Part shown: one piece after another, positions 17,530 to 25,630 of the stretch
Layout of the letters: every line of letters begins with the position of its first letter
Numbering within the stretch: the first letter of the stretch is position 1
Position numbers and translations under genes: made by a program
From: Xanthomonas sp. DAR 80977
Lineage (GTDB): Bacteria; Pseudomonadota; Gammaproteobacteria; Xanthomonadales; Xanthomonadaceae
Direction: 5' to 3'
Assembly: GCF_041240605.1 (NCBI RefSeq)
Contig: NZ_CP162487.1
Coordinates: 5,215,001-5,279,000, forward strand
DNA: 64,000 nucleotides
The notes under the pieces: model-generated
The model's database searches: none
What the model was told of the DNA's origin: nothing
Seen by the model: the letters and a program-made list of their open reading frames with translations, nothing else

Positions 17530-18816
17530 TCACTCCCCCGGTTGGAACAGGATTTCGACGCGGCGGTTGCGCGTCCGGTTGGCCGCCAGGTCCGGCGGCA
17601 CGGCCACCGGCTGCGAATCGCCGGCGCCGGCCGATTCGATCCGCCCGGGCACCGACAGGCGTTGCCCCAGCAGCTGCGCCACCGCCTCGGCGCGCGCCGC
17701 GGACAGCGCGTAGTTGTCCTTGAAGCGCAGCGAACGCAGCGGCTGGTCGTCGGTATGCCCGACCACGATCACCCGCCCCGGCAACTGCTCCAGCGCCGCC
17801 GCGATCCTGCCCAGCAGCGGCAGCTGGTCCGGATCGACCTCGACCCCGCCGGAGGCGAACATCGCGTTGGCGTTGAGCCGCACCCGCGCCTGGCCGTTGG
17901 CCTGTTCTTCGACCACGAGCAGGCCGGCGCGCTCCTGCGGCGCCAGCAACTGCTTCAGCGTGATGCGCGGCGGCGGCGGCCGCAGCGCGTCCGGCGGCGT
18001 GCCGCGCTGCAGGCCGATCTGCGCGGCGGCGGCGCTGATCGGCGCGGACAATGCGTTGAGCCGCGCGTTGAACCACGCGAACGCGAGCAGCACGATGCAG
18101 GCCATGCCCAGCGCCGCCACCCACAGCGGCAGGTAGCGCGCCAGGCGCCGGCGCCGGTCGTCCACGCCCTGCCAGTGCGGCGCCAGCGTGTCCGCCGCGG
18201 CGCCGCGCTGGGCGCGGATGCGCCGGTACAGGTCGTCCTGGATCTCGGCCAGTTTGGCGCGACCACCGGCCTCGATCTGGTAGCGGCCGCAGAAGCCCAG
18301 CGCCAGGCACAGGTACATCAGCTCGATCAGGTCGATGTGGCGCGGCACGTCCGCGCACAGCCGCTCGAGGATCTGGAAGAATTTGGCGCCGCCGTAGGAC
18401 TCGCCATGGAACACCACCAGCAAGGTCTTCTGCGACCAGCCGCTGTGCTCGCCCCACGGCGCATTGAGCACCGCCTCGTCGAGCATCGCGCACAGCACGT
18501 AGCGCGCCGCGGTCACCGCTTCCGGCGCCGCGCCGCCGTCGCGCGCGCGCTGCTCGAAGCGCCGCACCTGCGCGGTCACCTGCTCGCGCAGCCGGGCCAC
18601 GTCCGGCAGCGCCACGCTGTGGCGCAGTTGCACCGCCAGCAGCAGCAGCGGACTGGCCGCCTGCACCAGCGGATTGACGCTGCGGCCGAGGAATTCGCTG
18701 ATGTCGGCATCGCCGGGCGCGGGCGCCATGGCGTGCGCGGCCGGCGCCGGCTGGCCGCGCTGCGGGCGCATGACGGTGGCATCGCGCAACGGATCGACGG
18801 GCGGACGTGAATTCAT
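17530..18816 (-). CDS. tssL: TssL with C-terminal OmpA/TagL-like peptidoglycan-binding domain
   Basis: Inner-membrane partner of TssM, 428 residues. The N-terminal DotU domain (about 35-235) carries FVVFHGESYGG-like LVVFHGESYGGAKFF and ALGFCGRYQ. One membrane helix follows (YLPLWVAALGMACIVLLAFAW). The periplasmic C-terminus (about 300-428) is an OmpA-type domain with GHTDDQPLR, the YALSAARA segment and NRRVEI, so this is a TssL-TagL fusion that can anchor to peptidoglycan. The N-terminus contains LRDATVM with Thr14. In Agrobacterium, Thr14 of TssL is phosphorylated by PpkA and bound by Fha, so this residue is a candidate switch site. The start lies 4 bp after the tssK stop, with GGAG upstream. 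Confidence 0.94.
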   Translation of the reverse strand: MNSRPPVDPLRDATVMRPQRGQPAPAAHAMAPAPGDADISEFLGRSVNPLVQAASPLLLLAVQLRHSVALPDVARLREQVTAQVRRFEQRARDGGAAPEAVTAARYVLCAMLDEAVLNAPWGEHSGWSQKTLLVVFHGESYGGAKFFQILERLCADVPRHIDLIELMYLCLALGFCGRYQIEAGGRAKLAEIQDDLYRRIRAQRGAAADTLAPHWQGVDDRRRRLARYLPLWVAALGMACIVLLAFAWFNARLNALSAPISAAAAQIGLQRGTPPDALRPPPPRITLKQLLAPQERAGLLVVEEQANGQARVRLNANAMFASGGVEVDPDQLPLLGRIAAALEQLPGRVIVVGHTDDQPLRSLRFKDNYALSAARAEAVAQLLGQRLSVPGRIESAGAGDSQPVAVPPDLAANRTRNRRVEILFQPGE

Positions 18817-18820
18817 GCGC

Positions 18821-20155
18821 TCAGCTCCGGATCGCCCACAGCTGCAGGTCCAGCCCGGCGAACTCGCTGCCGAAGTGGAACGCGATGCCGCCGGAGCCCT
18901 TCAACGTACGCCACAGCGGCGACTGCTTGTCGAATTCGAAATACAGGTAGCCGGCGTGGTACGGGATCTGTCGCGGCGCCACCGGCATCGGCATCGCCGC
19001 GATGCCGGGCAGCTGCAGATTGACCAGGTCGCGGATCTTCTCCACCGGGCCGATCTTGGCCTGCAGCGGCAATTGCCGGCGCAGCTCTTCGGCGGGCACG
19101 TCGGCCTTGGCCGCGAGCACGAACGCGGCGCTGTCGAACAGCGCCGCATCCGGCACCATCGCCACCCACACGCCGAACTTGCGCGCCTGCACCGGGATCG
19201 GCAGCGCGGTCTGTTCGAGCACCGCGCTGAGGCTGCCGCGCAGGCTGGCGATCACCGGTTCGAAGCTGGGCTGCAACGCATCGTGGCGGTACGCCGGCCA
19301 CGCCGGTGGACGCTTGCCCGGCGTGGTGAAGGTGCTCAGTTCGCCGGCCAGCGCGAGCAGCGCCGCGTACAGGTCCTGCGGATGCAGCAGCGGCGCCGAC
19401 GACCAGTGCGCGATGAGCGGCTGCCAGCGGTTGACCACCTGCAACAGCAGGAAGTCGGCGATCTCCGCGGCGCCGCCGCGGTCGCCCACCGACACCCGCG
19501 CGGCCAGCGCTTCGCCGCGCTGGTGCAGCAGGCCGAGCAGTTCGACCAGGAACGTGGCCAGCCGCGGCGCGGCCTGGCAGGCCAGCGCGGTCGGCACGAA
19601 GGCCTCGTCCAGCGTCACCTGGCGATCGGCGCGCGATTCGACGATGCGCGCCAGCGGCATGCGGGTCAGCCCTTCCAGCGGCTGCGACTGCGGCAGCAGG
19701 CGCGTGCTCATCCCGCCCACTTCCATCAGCACCGCGCCCTGCATGCTGCCGGAGGCATCGGCAACCTCGGTCTCGCGCACCCGGTAGCGGAACAATTGGT
19801 CCGGCGGCGCCTCGGCGCGGCCCACGTCGGCCTGCGCCGCCGCGCGCAGCGGCAGGGTCAGGTACACGGTCTGGTCGCGCCAGTTCGGCTCCACGTCCAG
19901 CGCCGGCGGCAACGGATCGTCGCCGGGGATCGCGAACGGCGTGCCGTCGGGAAACACGCCGCGCGCGCGGCGGATGCCGAGCTTGCCGATCGCCAGCAGG
20001 TCGGTTTCCAGTTCCAGTTCGGAGAAGCCCCAGGCATGGGCATGCAGGCCGCCGGCGCGCAGCTCCACGTAGCGCTCCAGGTAGCGCTCCTGCTGCTGCA
20101 GATGCTGGGGGCGCAGAAACAGCCCCTCGCTCCAGACGACCTTGTTGTTGTGCAT
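18821..20155 (-). CDS. tssK: T6SS baseplate protein TssK
   Basis: Baseplate subunit that connects the baseplate to the TssLM membrane complex. It has 444 residues, the normal length. It starts MHNNKVVWSEGLFLRPQHLQ, the TssK N-terminal signature, and continues through the conserved shoulder and neck domain (FRYRVRETEVADASG, PTALACQAAPRLATFL) to the C-terminal head (VPYHAGYLYFE-like IPYHAGYLYFEFD). The ATG at 20155 has GGCGGA upstream. It is the first gene of the tssK-tssL-tssM-tagF-pppA-ppkA-tpsB-tpsA run and is preceded by a copy of the shared box at 20316-20333. Confidence 0.95.
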   Translation of the reverse strand: MHNNKVVWSEGLFLRPQHLQQQERYLERYVELRAGGLHAHAWGFSELELETDLLAIGKLGIRRARGVFPDGTPFAIPGDDPLPPALDVEPNWRDQTVYLTLPLRAAAQADVGRAEAPPDQLFRYRVRETEVADASGSMQGAVLMEVGGMSTRLLPQSQPLEGLTRMPLARIVESRADRQVTLDEAFVPTALACQAAPRLATFLVELLGLLHQRGEALAARVSVGDRGGAAEIADFLLLQVVNRWQPLIAHWSSAPLLHPQDLYAALLALAGELSTFTTPGKRPPAWPAYRHDALQPSFEPVIASLRGSLSAVLEQTALPIPVQARKFGVWVAMVPDAALFDSAAFVLAAKADVPAEELRRQLPLQAKIGPVEKIRDLVNLQLPGIAAMPMPVAPRQIPYHAGYLYFEFDKQSPLWRTLKGSGGIAFHFGSEFAGLDLQLWAIRS

Positions 20156-20315
20156 GATCCGCCGTGTCCGCTGCTGTCGATGGCGATGCGGCCGCGGCGT
20201 TGGACGCAGCAACCGACCCCACTATGCGATCCCCTTGCCGACGGCCCGGACGTGGCGCGCGGCGCGCGCAGTCCAGGCTGGCGGGATGCAGTGTGGCCAG
20301 CGCGGGTGCGCGCTA

Positions 20316-20333
20316 CCCGACAATTCGTCTCAG
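20316..20333 (-). promoter_or_regulatory. Shared T6SS box, copy upstream of tssK
   Basis: Read on the minus strand the sequence is CTGAGACGAATTGTCGGG, one base from consensus. It sits about 160 bp upstream of the tssK ATG and downstream of the hydrolase gene stop (20412). It probably governs the tssK-to-tpsA transcript. The intergenic stretch 20156-20411 holds nothing else recognisable. Confidence 0.65.
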
Positions 20334-20411
20334 GGCAGTAGGCGTTAACACACAACAGCTATGGCGAAGTTCCCACGGCTAGGCGACGCCGGATTACGGC
20401 GCGGATCGCGC

Positions 20412-21194
20412 TCAGCGCCAGCCCACAGCGCCGCGCACTGCAGGATCGTCTGCATCGATCACGTCCAGGCTGGAGGCAATGAATCCCTCGAACTCCAGCA
20501 GCTGCGCCGCCTCGGCCAAGCCGTTGGGCGTGTACGCATTGGACTGCCACAGCGCATCGTCGAGTCCAGGAATGGCCGCATTGGCCAGGACATCGATTAC
20601 GAACGACGAACAGAACGCACCGACCGCCAGACGCGCCCGGCAAGCAGCGCGTGCCGGAATCGCGAAGTCGCCATTGCGGGTGCGGCGCCACTCGTCGATC
20701 AGCAGCCGCCATTGCCGCAGCGCCGATGCACCGGCACCTGCGAAACGGTAGCGCTGTCCCAGCCGGGCTAGCGCATATCGCCTGACCTGCTTCAGGTCCG
20801 CAGTCTGCCACGCAGACAATCGATAGACACTCACATAGGCATAGCGTTCGACGAATGCCGCAATGTCGACCTTCTGCACGCCGGGTTTGGCGACCGCTTC
20901 GTAGATCCGTGGTCGCCGACCGGCGCTGTATGCGAGGGCGATGCCGACGTGCACATAAGGGCCCGACGAGAAATGGGAAATCACCCGATGAGCGATCACG
21001 TCGGCACAGGACGTCCGTTGCCGCGCCTCGCCCACGCCGAACAGGATGTCGCCCTCCCGCACATCCGACACGCGCAGAAGTTGTGCAGGCCCTCCGAGCC
21101 AGAGCCCTTCGTAACGGCGATCGGTGACGCGATAGGCCCAATCCAGCGGCCGCAACAAGGGATGCAGGAGAGACGCGAGAAAAATCCTTTTCAT
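20412..21194 (-). CDS. Permuted papain-like (YiiX/NlpC-P60 type) cysteine hydrolase, candidate T6SS effector
   Basis: Predicted amidase or peptidase of the permuted papain fold (YaeF/YiiX-like). It has 260 residues. The strand REGDILFGVG (about 47-56) is the usual start of this fold. The His comes first (H82 in YVHVGIAL), an acidic residue follows (E99 in RIYEAV), and the nucleophile comes last (C195 in GAFCSSFVI), the order that defines the permuted family. No export signal is evident. Its place between fha and tssK suggests a T6SS cargo that cleaves peptidoglycan or an acyl/amide substrate. No immunity-like gene is adjacent. Codon use is more AT-rich than in the flanking T6SS genes, which suggests separate acquisition. 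A housekeeping amidase cannot be excluded. The ATG at 21194 has CGGAG upstream. Confidence 0.75.
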   Translation of the reverse strand: MKRIFLASLLHPLLRPLDWAYRVTDRRYEGLWLGGPAQLLRVSDVREGDILFGVGEARQRTSCADVIAHRVISHFSSGPYVHVGIALAYSAGRRPRIYEAVAKPGVQKVDIAAFVERYAYVSVYRLSAWQTADLKQVRRYALARLGQRYRFAGAGASALRQWRLLIDEWRRTRNGDFAIPARAACRARLAVGAFCSSFVIDVLANAAIPGLDDALWQSNAYTPNGLAEAAQLLEFEGFIASSLDVIDADDPAVRGAVGWR

Positions 21195-21295
21195 GATCTG
21201 CTCCGGACACGTCGACGATCCGGATCCAATCTACTGCAAGTACGCCCGGTTGCCCATTGCAGCGCAGCCGACCTCCCGGTTGCGCCCACCGACGT

Positions 21296-22660
21296 TCAGA
21301 GAGAAGCCTTACCCGCGCGCCGCGCCGACTTCAGCCGCGCCAGCTGCGCCTCGTAGGCGCGGGCGAACTCGTCGCCGAACAGGCGCCGGAAGCATTCGTC
21401 CGGGTCCTTGGCCAGGGCCTGGAAGTTGTCGCGGTAGCGCTCCCAGTAGCGGCCCTTGCCGGCGAAGGCCAGGCGCTTGCCGTTGGCGTCCACGTCCTGC
21501 TCCAGCCGGTCCGGGCTGAAGTGGAACAGCATCGACTCGAACGCGGCGCGCATCCCGGCGAGCATCGCCATCTGGTGGCAGCGGATGTCGTCGAAGGCAT
21601 CGTCGAACGCGGCCACGCCGGACAGGAACGCCGGGCTCGGCGGCGCCAGCAGCTTCTGTAGCGCGTCCTCGGGCGTGGCGGCGAACTTCAGCGGGTTGTT
21701 CTCCGAGCGCTGGATCACCGTCACCGGCAAACGGAAGGTGTTCTTGATCTCGGCGCGCGCGCGCAGCACCTCCATCACTCCGTCGACGACGATCTCGAAG
21801 ATCCGCGCCATCTCGTCCGGCATCGGCGTGGATGGCATGGGCGACGCGGCGGCGGGCGTGACGAACGGCGGCGGCGCGGCAGGCACGGGCGTGGCGCTCG
21901 GCGCCGGCGCCGCCGGCGCGAAATCGCCGGTGGTCAGGTCCCAGTTCTCCGGCAGCTCGAAGCCGCGCGCCGCGGCCGGCGCCGGCGGCGCCGGCACGCG
22001 GAAATGGTCGTGGCCCGCGTCGCTGTGGTTCCAGCTGTGGGTGGGCTGCGGCGCTGCCGGCGGCGCCGGCAGCGGATCGAGCAGGCGCAGCGGATCCAGT
22101 TCGCCGGCCGCGCCGGGGACGCCGAGATCGCCGAGCAGCGCGTCGTCGTAGGCGCCGCGCGCCGGCGTGGCGGCGCCGCCGAATCCGGGCAGGCCGAAGT
22201 CGAAATCGAACGCACCGCCAGCGTCGGCGCCGGGCGCGTTGCCGGACGCGCGCGGCGGCAGCGGCGCCGGCGCCACCTGGGTCAGGTCCGGCGCGTCGTC
22301 GTGCACCGCCACCGCCGGCGGCGGCGCGGCGGGCGCCTCGGCCTGCAGCTGCACCTGGATCTCGAAGCTGTCCAGCTGCAGGCGGTCGCCGTCGCCGAGC
22401 GCGGCCGGATCGCCGCGTAGCAGCGCGGCGCCGTTGAGCAGCATGCCGTTGGTGCTGCGGTCCTCGATGAAATACATGCCGTTGAGGTAGCGCACCACCG
22501 CATGCGTGCGCGACACGCCGGGCGCGGCCAGCACCCAGTCGCTGTCGTCGGCGCGGCCGATGCTGCCGCCGCGCTGGGCGAACGCCATCTGCGCACGCGC
22601 GCCGAACTGGGCGGCGGCCTGGCCGGCGACGGTAAGGGTCAGTCTGGACGGTAGGGACAC
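21296..22660 (-). CDS. tagH: FHA-domain T6SS activator (Fha/TagH)
   Basis: Phosphothreonine-binding scaffold that triggers T6SS assembly when PpkA phosphorylates its partner. It has 454 residues from the GTG at 22660 (AAGGAA upstream). The N-terminal FHA domain (about 5-100) shows GSIGRADDSDWVL, SRTHAVVRY and EDRSTNGMLLNG, the loop residues that hold phospho-Thr. A long Pro/Ala/Asp-rich linker (about 115-290) leads to the conserved C-terminal domain (MARIFEIVVDGVMEVLRAR; RSENNPLKF; ERYRDNFQALAKDPDECFRRLFG) typical of T6SS FHA proteins. It follows the DUF6931-like gene in the vgrG transcript. Confidence 0.92.
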   Translation of the reverse strand: MSLPSRLTLTVAGQAAAQFGARAQMAFAQRGGSIGRADDSDWVLAAPGVSRTHAVVRYLNGMYFIEDRSTNGMLLNGAALLRGDPAALGDGDRLQLDSFEIQVQLQAEAPAAPPPAVAVHDDAPDLTQVAPAPLPPRASGNAPGADAGGAFDFDFGLPGFGGAATPARGAYDDALLGDLGVPGAAGELDPLRLLDPLPAPPAAPQPTHSWNHSDAGHDHFRVPAPPAPAAARGFELPENWDLTTGDFAPAAPAPSATPVPAAPPPFVTPAAASPMPSTPMPDEMARIFEIVVDGVMEVLRARAEIKNTFRLPVTVIQRSENNPLKFAATPEDALQKLLAPPSPAFLSGVAAFDDAFDDIRCHQMAMLAGMRAAFESMLFHFSPDRLEQDVDANGKRLAFAGKGRYWERYRDNFQALAKDPDECFRRLFGDEFARAYEAQLARLKSARRAGKASL

Positions 22661-22775
22661 GCGGGGATTCCTTCGGCTCGGGTGGCGCGGCGCGGCCGCG
22701 GCCACGCTGCTGCGGATGGCGGGCGCCGGCGGCGATGCGGTGCGGCGCGCATGCGACAGCGCGGCGCGAAGCCGC

Positions 22776-23312
22776 TCATGCCGCCGCTCCGCCGGCCAGC
22801 AACTCCAGCGCATGCAGCGCGTAGCCGTGGCGGCGCGCTTCGAATTGCGCCGGTTGCTGCGCGGCCAGCAGGTTGATCGCCGCCACCGCCGCGCGTGCGG
22901 TCAGATGCTCGGCCGGCGGCACCGGCGTGTCCTGGGTCGGCGGCGCCAGGCTGCCGCCGGACCAGGCCACCGCCGCCGCCAGCCATGCGCCCAGCGAGGC
23001 ATAGCCGCCGGCCTGGGCGAAGGCGAAGGCGGCGCGGCGGTTGGCTTCGTTCGGCTCGCGCACCCATTTCTCGGCCAGCGCGGCGCCGGCGCGGTCTTCC
23101 GGCGACAGCGCTTCGCCGCGCGCGCACTGGCACAGCCAGGCGACCACGTAGCGCTTGGGCAGCAGCCGCGCCAGCAGCTTCAGCGCGTCCTGCGGCTGGC
23201 CGCCGTCGAGCAGCACGCGCACCGCGGCCTGCGCCGGTTGCGCGGTGTCCAGCTGCGCGCGCGCCGGCGCCGACAGCTCCATGTCCAAGCAGGCCTTCTC
23301 GATCGCGTTCAT
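22776..23312 (-). CDS. T6SS-associated small protein (DUF6931-like), function unknown
   Basis: Protein of 178 residues, mostly helical and Ala/Leu-rich, with no signal peptide. The segment KLLARLLPKRYVVAWLCQCA near residue 45 and the Pro-rich patch before HLTARAAVAAINLLAAQQ are the clearest features. It resembles small proteins often found between vgrG and fha in T6SS loci (DUF6931 type); this match is from memory. The ATG at 23312 has AGGAGG at 5 bp, which fixes the start downstream of a GTG at 23318. It lies 10 bp after vgrG and 115 bp before fha. It may be a chaperone or adaptor for the spike. Confidence 0.65.
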   Translation of the reverse strand: MNAIEKACLDMELSAPARAQLDTAQPAQAAVRVLLDGGQPQDALKLLARLLPKRYVVAWLCQCARGEALSPEDRAGAALAEKWVREPNEANRRAAFAFAQAGGYASLGAWLAAAVAWSGGSLAPPTQDTPVPPAEHLTARAAVAAINLLAAQQPAQFEARRHGYALHALELLAGGAAA

Positions 23313-23322
23313 CGCCACCTCC

Positions 23323-25314
23323 TCAGCCGATCATGATCAGCGCGCCGCCGATCTGGTGCAGCGCATCGGCCTTGAGGCTGAGCATCGGCGCCTTCAGCGT
23401 GCCCATCGCCCCGCCCTCCAGCGCCAGCATCGCGTCCGAATGCACCTTGACGCTGGCGCCGGCGCCCATGTCCACGGTCGCCCCGCCCTTGATCGCCACC
23501 TGCACCTTGCCCTCCACGTTCACCGCGTTGTTGCCGGTGACGGTGACGGTCACGCCCTTGATCTCGATCTCGCCGCTGCTCTTCATCACGATGCTCGACG
23601 CGCCGGTGACCAGTTCGATCTCCGTGCCCGCGCTGAGCTTGAATTTCTTGCCGATCGCATGGGTGGCGTTGTTGCCGACGTCCAGCGTCTCGTCGTTGTC
23701 CACCTTGTGCTTGCGGTCGTGCTTGACGGTGCTGGTCTGGTCGTTGTCGACGGTGGCGAAGTGGTCGTGCTCCACTTCCTCGCGCAGGTCCTTCTGCGCA
23801 TGCACGAACAGTTCCTCGCTGCCGAGCTTGTCCTCGAAGCGGATCTCGTTGAAATCCGCAGCGCCGCCGCCGGCGCTGCGGCTGCGCACGCCGCTCTGGG
23901 TCTTGTTGTCCGGCAGCGCGAACGGCGGCATGTGGTCGGCGTTGTAGACGCTGCCGATCACCAGCGGGCGGTCCGGGTCGCCTTCCAGGAAGCTGACCAC
24001 CACTTCCTGCCCGACCCGCGGCAGGCTCATCGCGCCCCAGCCCTTGCCCGCCCACGACGAGGCCACCCGCACCGGGCACGATGGCTTGCTGCCGTCGCGC
24101 GTGGCGCTGTTCCAGTGGAAGCTGACCTGGATGCGGCCGTACTGGTCGACCACGATGTCCTCGTCGGTCTCGCTGCCGGTGACCACCGCGGTCTGCAGGC
24201 CGGCAATCAGCGGCTGCCGCGCGCGCGCCGCAGCGCGGAACGGCAGCTTGCTCTCGATGGCCTGGAACCGGCACGCGAACGGCGCGCCGCCGCTGCCCGC
24301 GCCGGAGGCGTAGCCCGGCGCTTCCAGCGTGGTCTGCGCGCCGATCACCAGGTATTCCTGGTTCCATTCCGGGCGTGGGAACGCCTTCAGCGAGAACAGC
24401 GCGCCCACCCGCAGGCCGACCGCGTCGCTGTCGCCGCAATAGCGCGAGCGCTGCACGTTGTGCGCCTCCGCGCGTACCTGCGCATAGCGCTTGCCGTCGG
24501 CGAGCTGCACGTGCGTGCCCGGATAGTCGAAAGCGTTGAGCCCGCTGACAGGATGCAGGTCGCCGCCATGGCCGATGTCCTCGTCCACCGCCAGCGAGAC
24601 ACGTGGGCGCAGCGGATCGTAGTCGGTGAGCTGGTGCGCGCTGGTGTGCACGCTGCGCGCCAGCTGCCACTGGCTGACGCTGGCGCCCATCACGTTGGCG
24701 TGCTGGCCCGGCGGCACGTACGGCAGGGTCTCGAAGCCGCTGCTGCTGGCGTGTGCGCCCAGCGCGTCGGCCAGCACCAGCGTATGCGCGCTCTGGCCAT
24801 GGGTGAAGAAGTAGTAGATGCCTTCCTGCTCGAGCAGGCGGCTGATGAAGTTGAAGTCGTCCTCGCGGTACTGCACGCAATAGTCGCGCTTGGGATAGGT
24901 GCCGCTCAGGCTCAGGGTCACATCGCCGTAGCCGATGCCGTCGAGCACCGCGCGCACGATCTCCGGCACGCTCTGTTCGGTGAAGATGCGGCAGTCGCGG
25001 CGCTGGGTCAGCAGCCACGGCTTGGGCACCAGGGTCACCTCCAGCACCGCATAGCTGAGCCGGTCGACGACGTGGAAGCCGGTCTGCGCGACGTGCGCGA
25101 CGATGCCGTGGTACCAGCGCACGTGGCCGTCGCCGGCCTTCAGCTGCACCGCCATCGAGGTGCCGAGCAGCGCGCGCAGGTCCGGCCGCGGCTGCGTGCC
25201 GAGCGCGGTCAGCCGGTACTCGAACAGGTCGCCCAGCGCTTCCGTGGCCTGCATGCGCCAGAACAGCAGCGCATCGCCGAGGTCGGAGTGCAGCGTCATC
25301 GTGGGCGTGGTCAT
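23323..25314 (-). CDS. vgrG: VgrG spike protein (TssI)
   Basis: Trimeric spike at the tip of the Hcp tube. It has 663 residues. The N-terminal gp27-like module includes IFTEQSVPEIVRAVL and the diagnostic RDYCVQYREDDFNFISRLLE followed by EQEGIYYFF. The gp5-like OB region has DQYGRIQVSFHWN and RVASSWAGKGWGAMSLPRVG, then EGDPDRPLVIGSVYN. The C-terminal beta-helix repeats (about 500-663) end in GGALIMIG without any extra effector domain, so cargo must bind non-covalently or through PAAR. It is the only vgrG in the window and heads the unit vgrG-DUF6931-fha-hydrolase, with a box copy about 155 bp upstream. Confidence 0.96.
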   Translation of the reverse strand: MTTPTMTLHSDLGDALLFWRMQATEALGDLFEYRLTALGTQPRPDLRALLGTSMAVQLKAGDGHVRWYHGIVAHVAQTGFHVVDRLSYAVLEVTLVPKPWLLTQRRDCRIFTEQSVPEIVRAVLDGIGYGDVTLSLSGTYPKRDYCVQYREDDFNFISRLLEQEGIYYFFTHGQSAHTLVLADALGAHASSSGFETLPYVPPGQHANVMGASVSQWQLARSVHTSAHQLTDYDPLRPRVSLAVDEDIGHGGDLHPVSGLNAFDYPGTHVQLADGKRYAQVRAEAHNVQRSRYCGDSDAVGLRVGALFSLKAFPRPEWNQEYLVIGAQTTLEAPGYASGAGSGGAPFACRFQAIESKLPFRAAARARQPLIAGLQTAVVTGSETDEDIVVDQYGRIQVSFHWNSATRDGSKPSCPVRVASSWAGKGWGAMSLPRVGQEVVVSFLEGDPDRPLVIGSVYNADHMPPFALPDNKTQSGVRSRSAGGGAADFNEIRFEDKLGSEELFVHAQKDLREEVEHDHFATVDNDQTSTVKHDRKHKVDNDETLDVGNNATHAIGKKFKLSAGTEIELVTGASSIVMKSSGEIEIKGVTVTVTGNNAVNVEGKVQVAIKGGATVDMGAGASVKVHSDAMLALEGGAMGTLKAPMLSLKADALHQIGGALIMIG

Positions 25315-25630
25315 CGTTCTGTCCGGGAGGTCGATCGCCGCGCAATGCGGACGGTGGGCAGCGATCGCGACCGGCGTTCGCGGCGCGGCCCGCAGCGTCG
25401 GCCCAGGCCCGAAGGCCGCCCCTGTGCACTGCCGGCAAGGCGATACTCACATGCCGCCCGGCGCGAAAGCCGACATTTCGTCTCAGCCTTGCGGCCGCCG
25501 GCGCTGCGCCCGCGGGCCACGCCTGCTGCCGTCCGCAGCGACCGCGGCGCGCGGCGGCGGCACGGTCTGCGCCGGCCATGCCCGAGCCCGGCCGCAGCGA
25601 CCATCCGGATGCGGCTGGCGTGGCACGGCG
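25315..25630. other. Intergenic region between vgrG and the TPR-methyltransferase gene
   Basis: About 316 bp without a supportable gene. The only recognised signal is the shared box at 25469-25486. The remainder is GC-rich with no clear terminator. Confidence 0.5.
25469..25486 (-). promoter_or_regulatory. Shared T6SS box, copy upstream of vgrG
   Basis: Minus-strand sequence CTGAGACGAAATGTCGGC, identical to consensus except the last base. It is about 155 bp upstream of the vgrG ATG and just downstream of the TPR-methyltransferase stop. Confidence 0.65.

Noticed and set aside
13892..17713. Plus-strand open frame of 1273 codons opposite tssM
   Set aside because: Shadow of tssM with no domains and no ribosome site.
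23323..25314. Evolved VgrG with C-terminal toxin
   Set aside because: The protein ends with the beta-helix tip (GGALIMIG) at normal length, so there is no extension.
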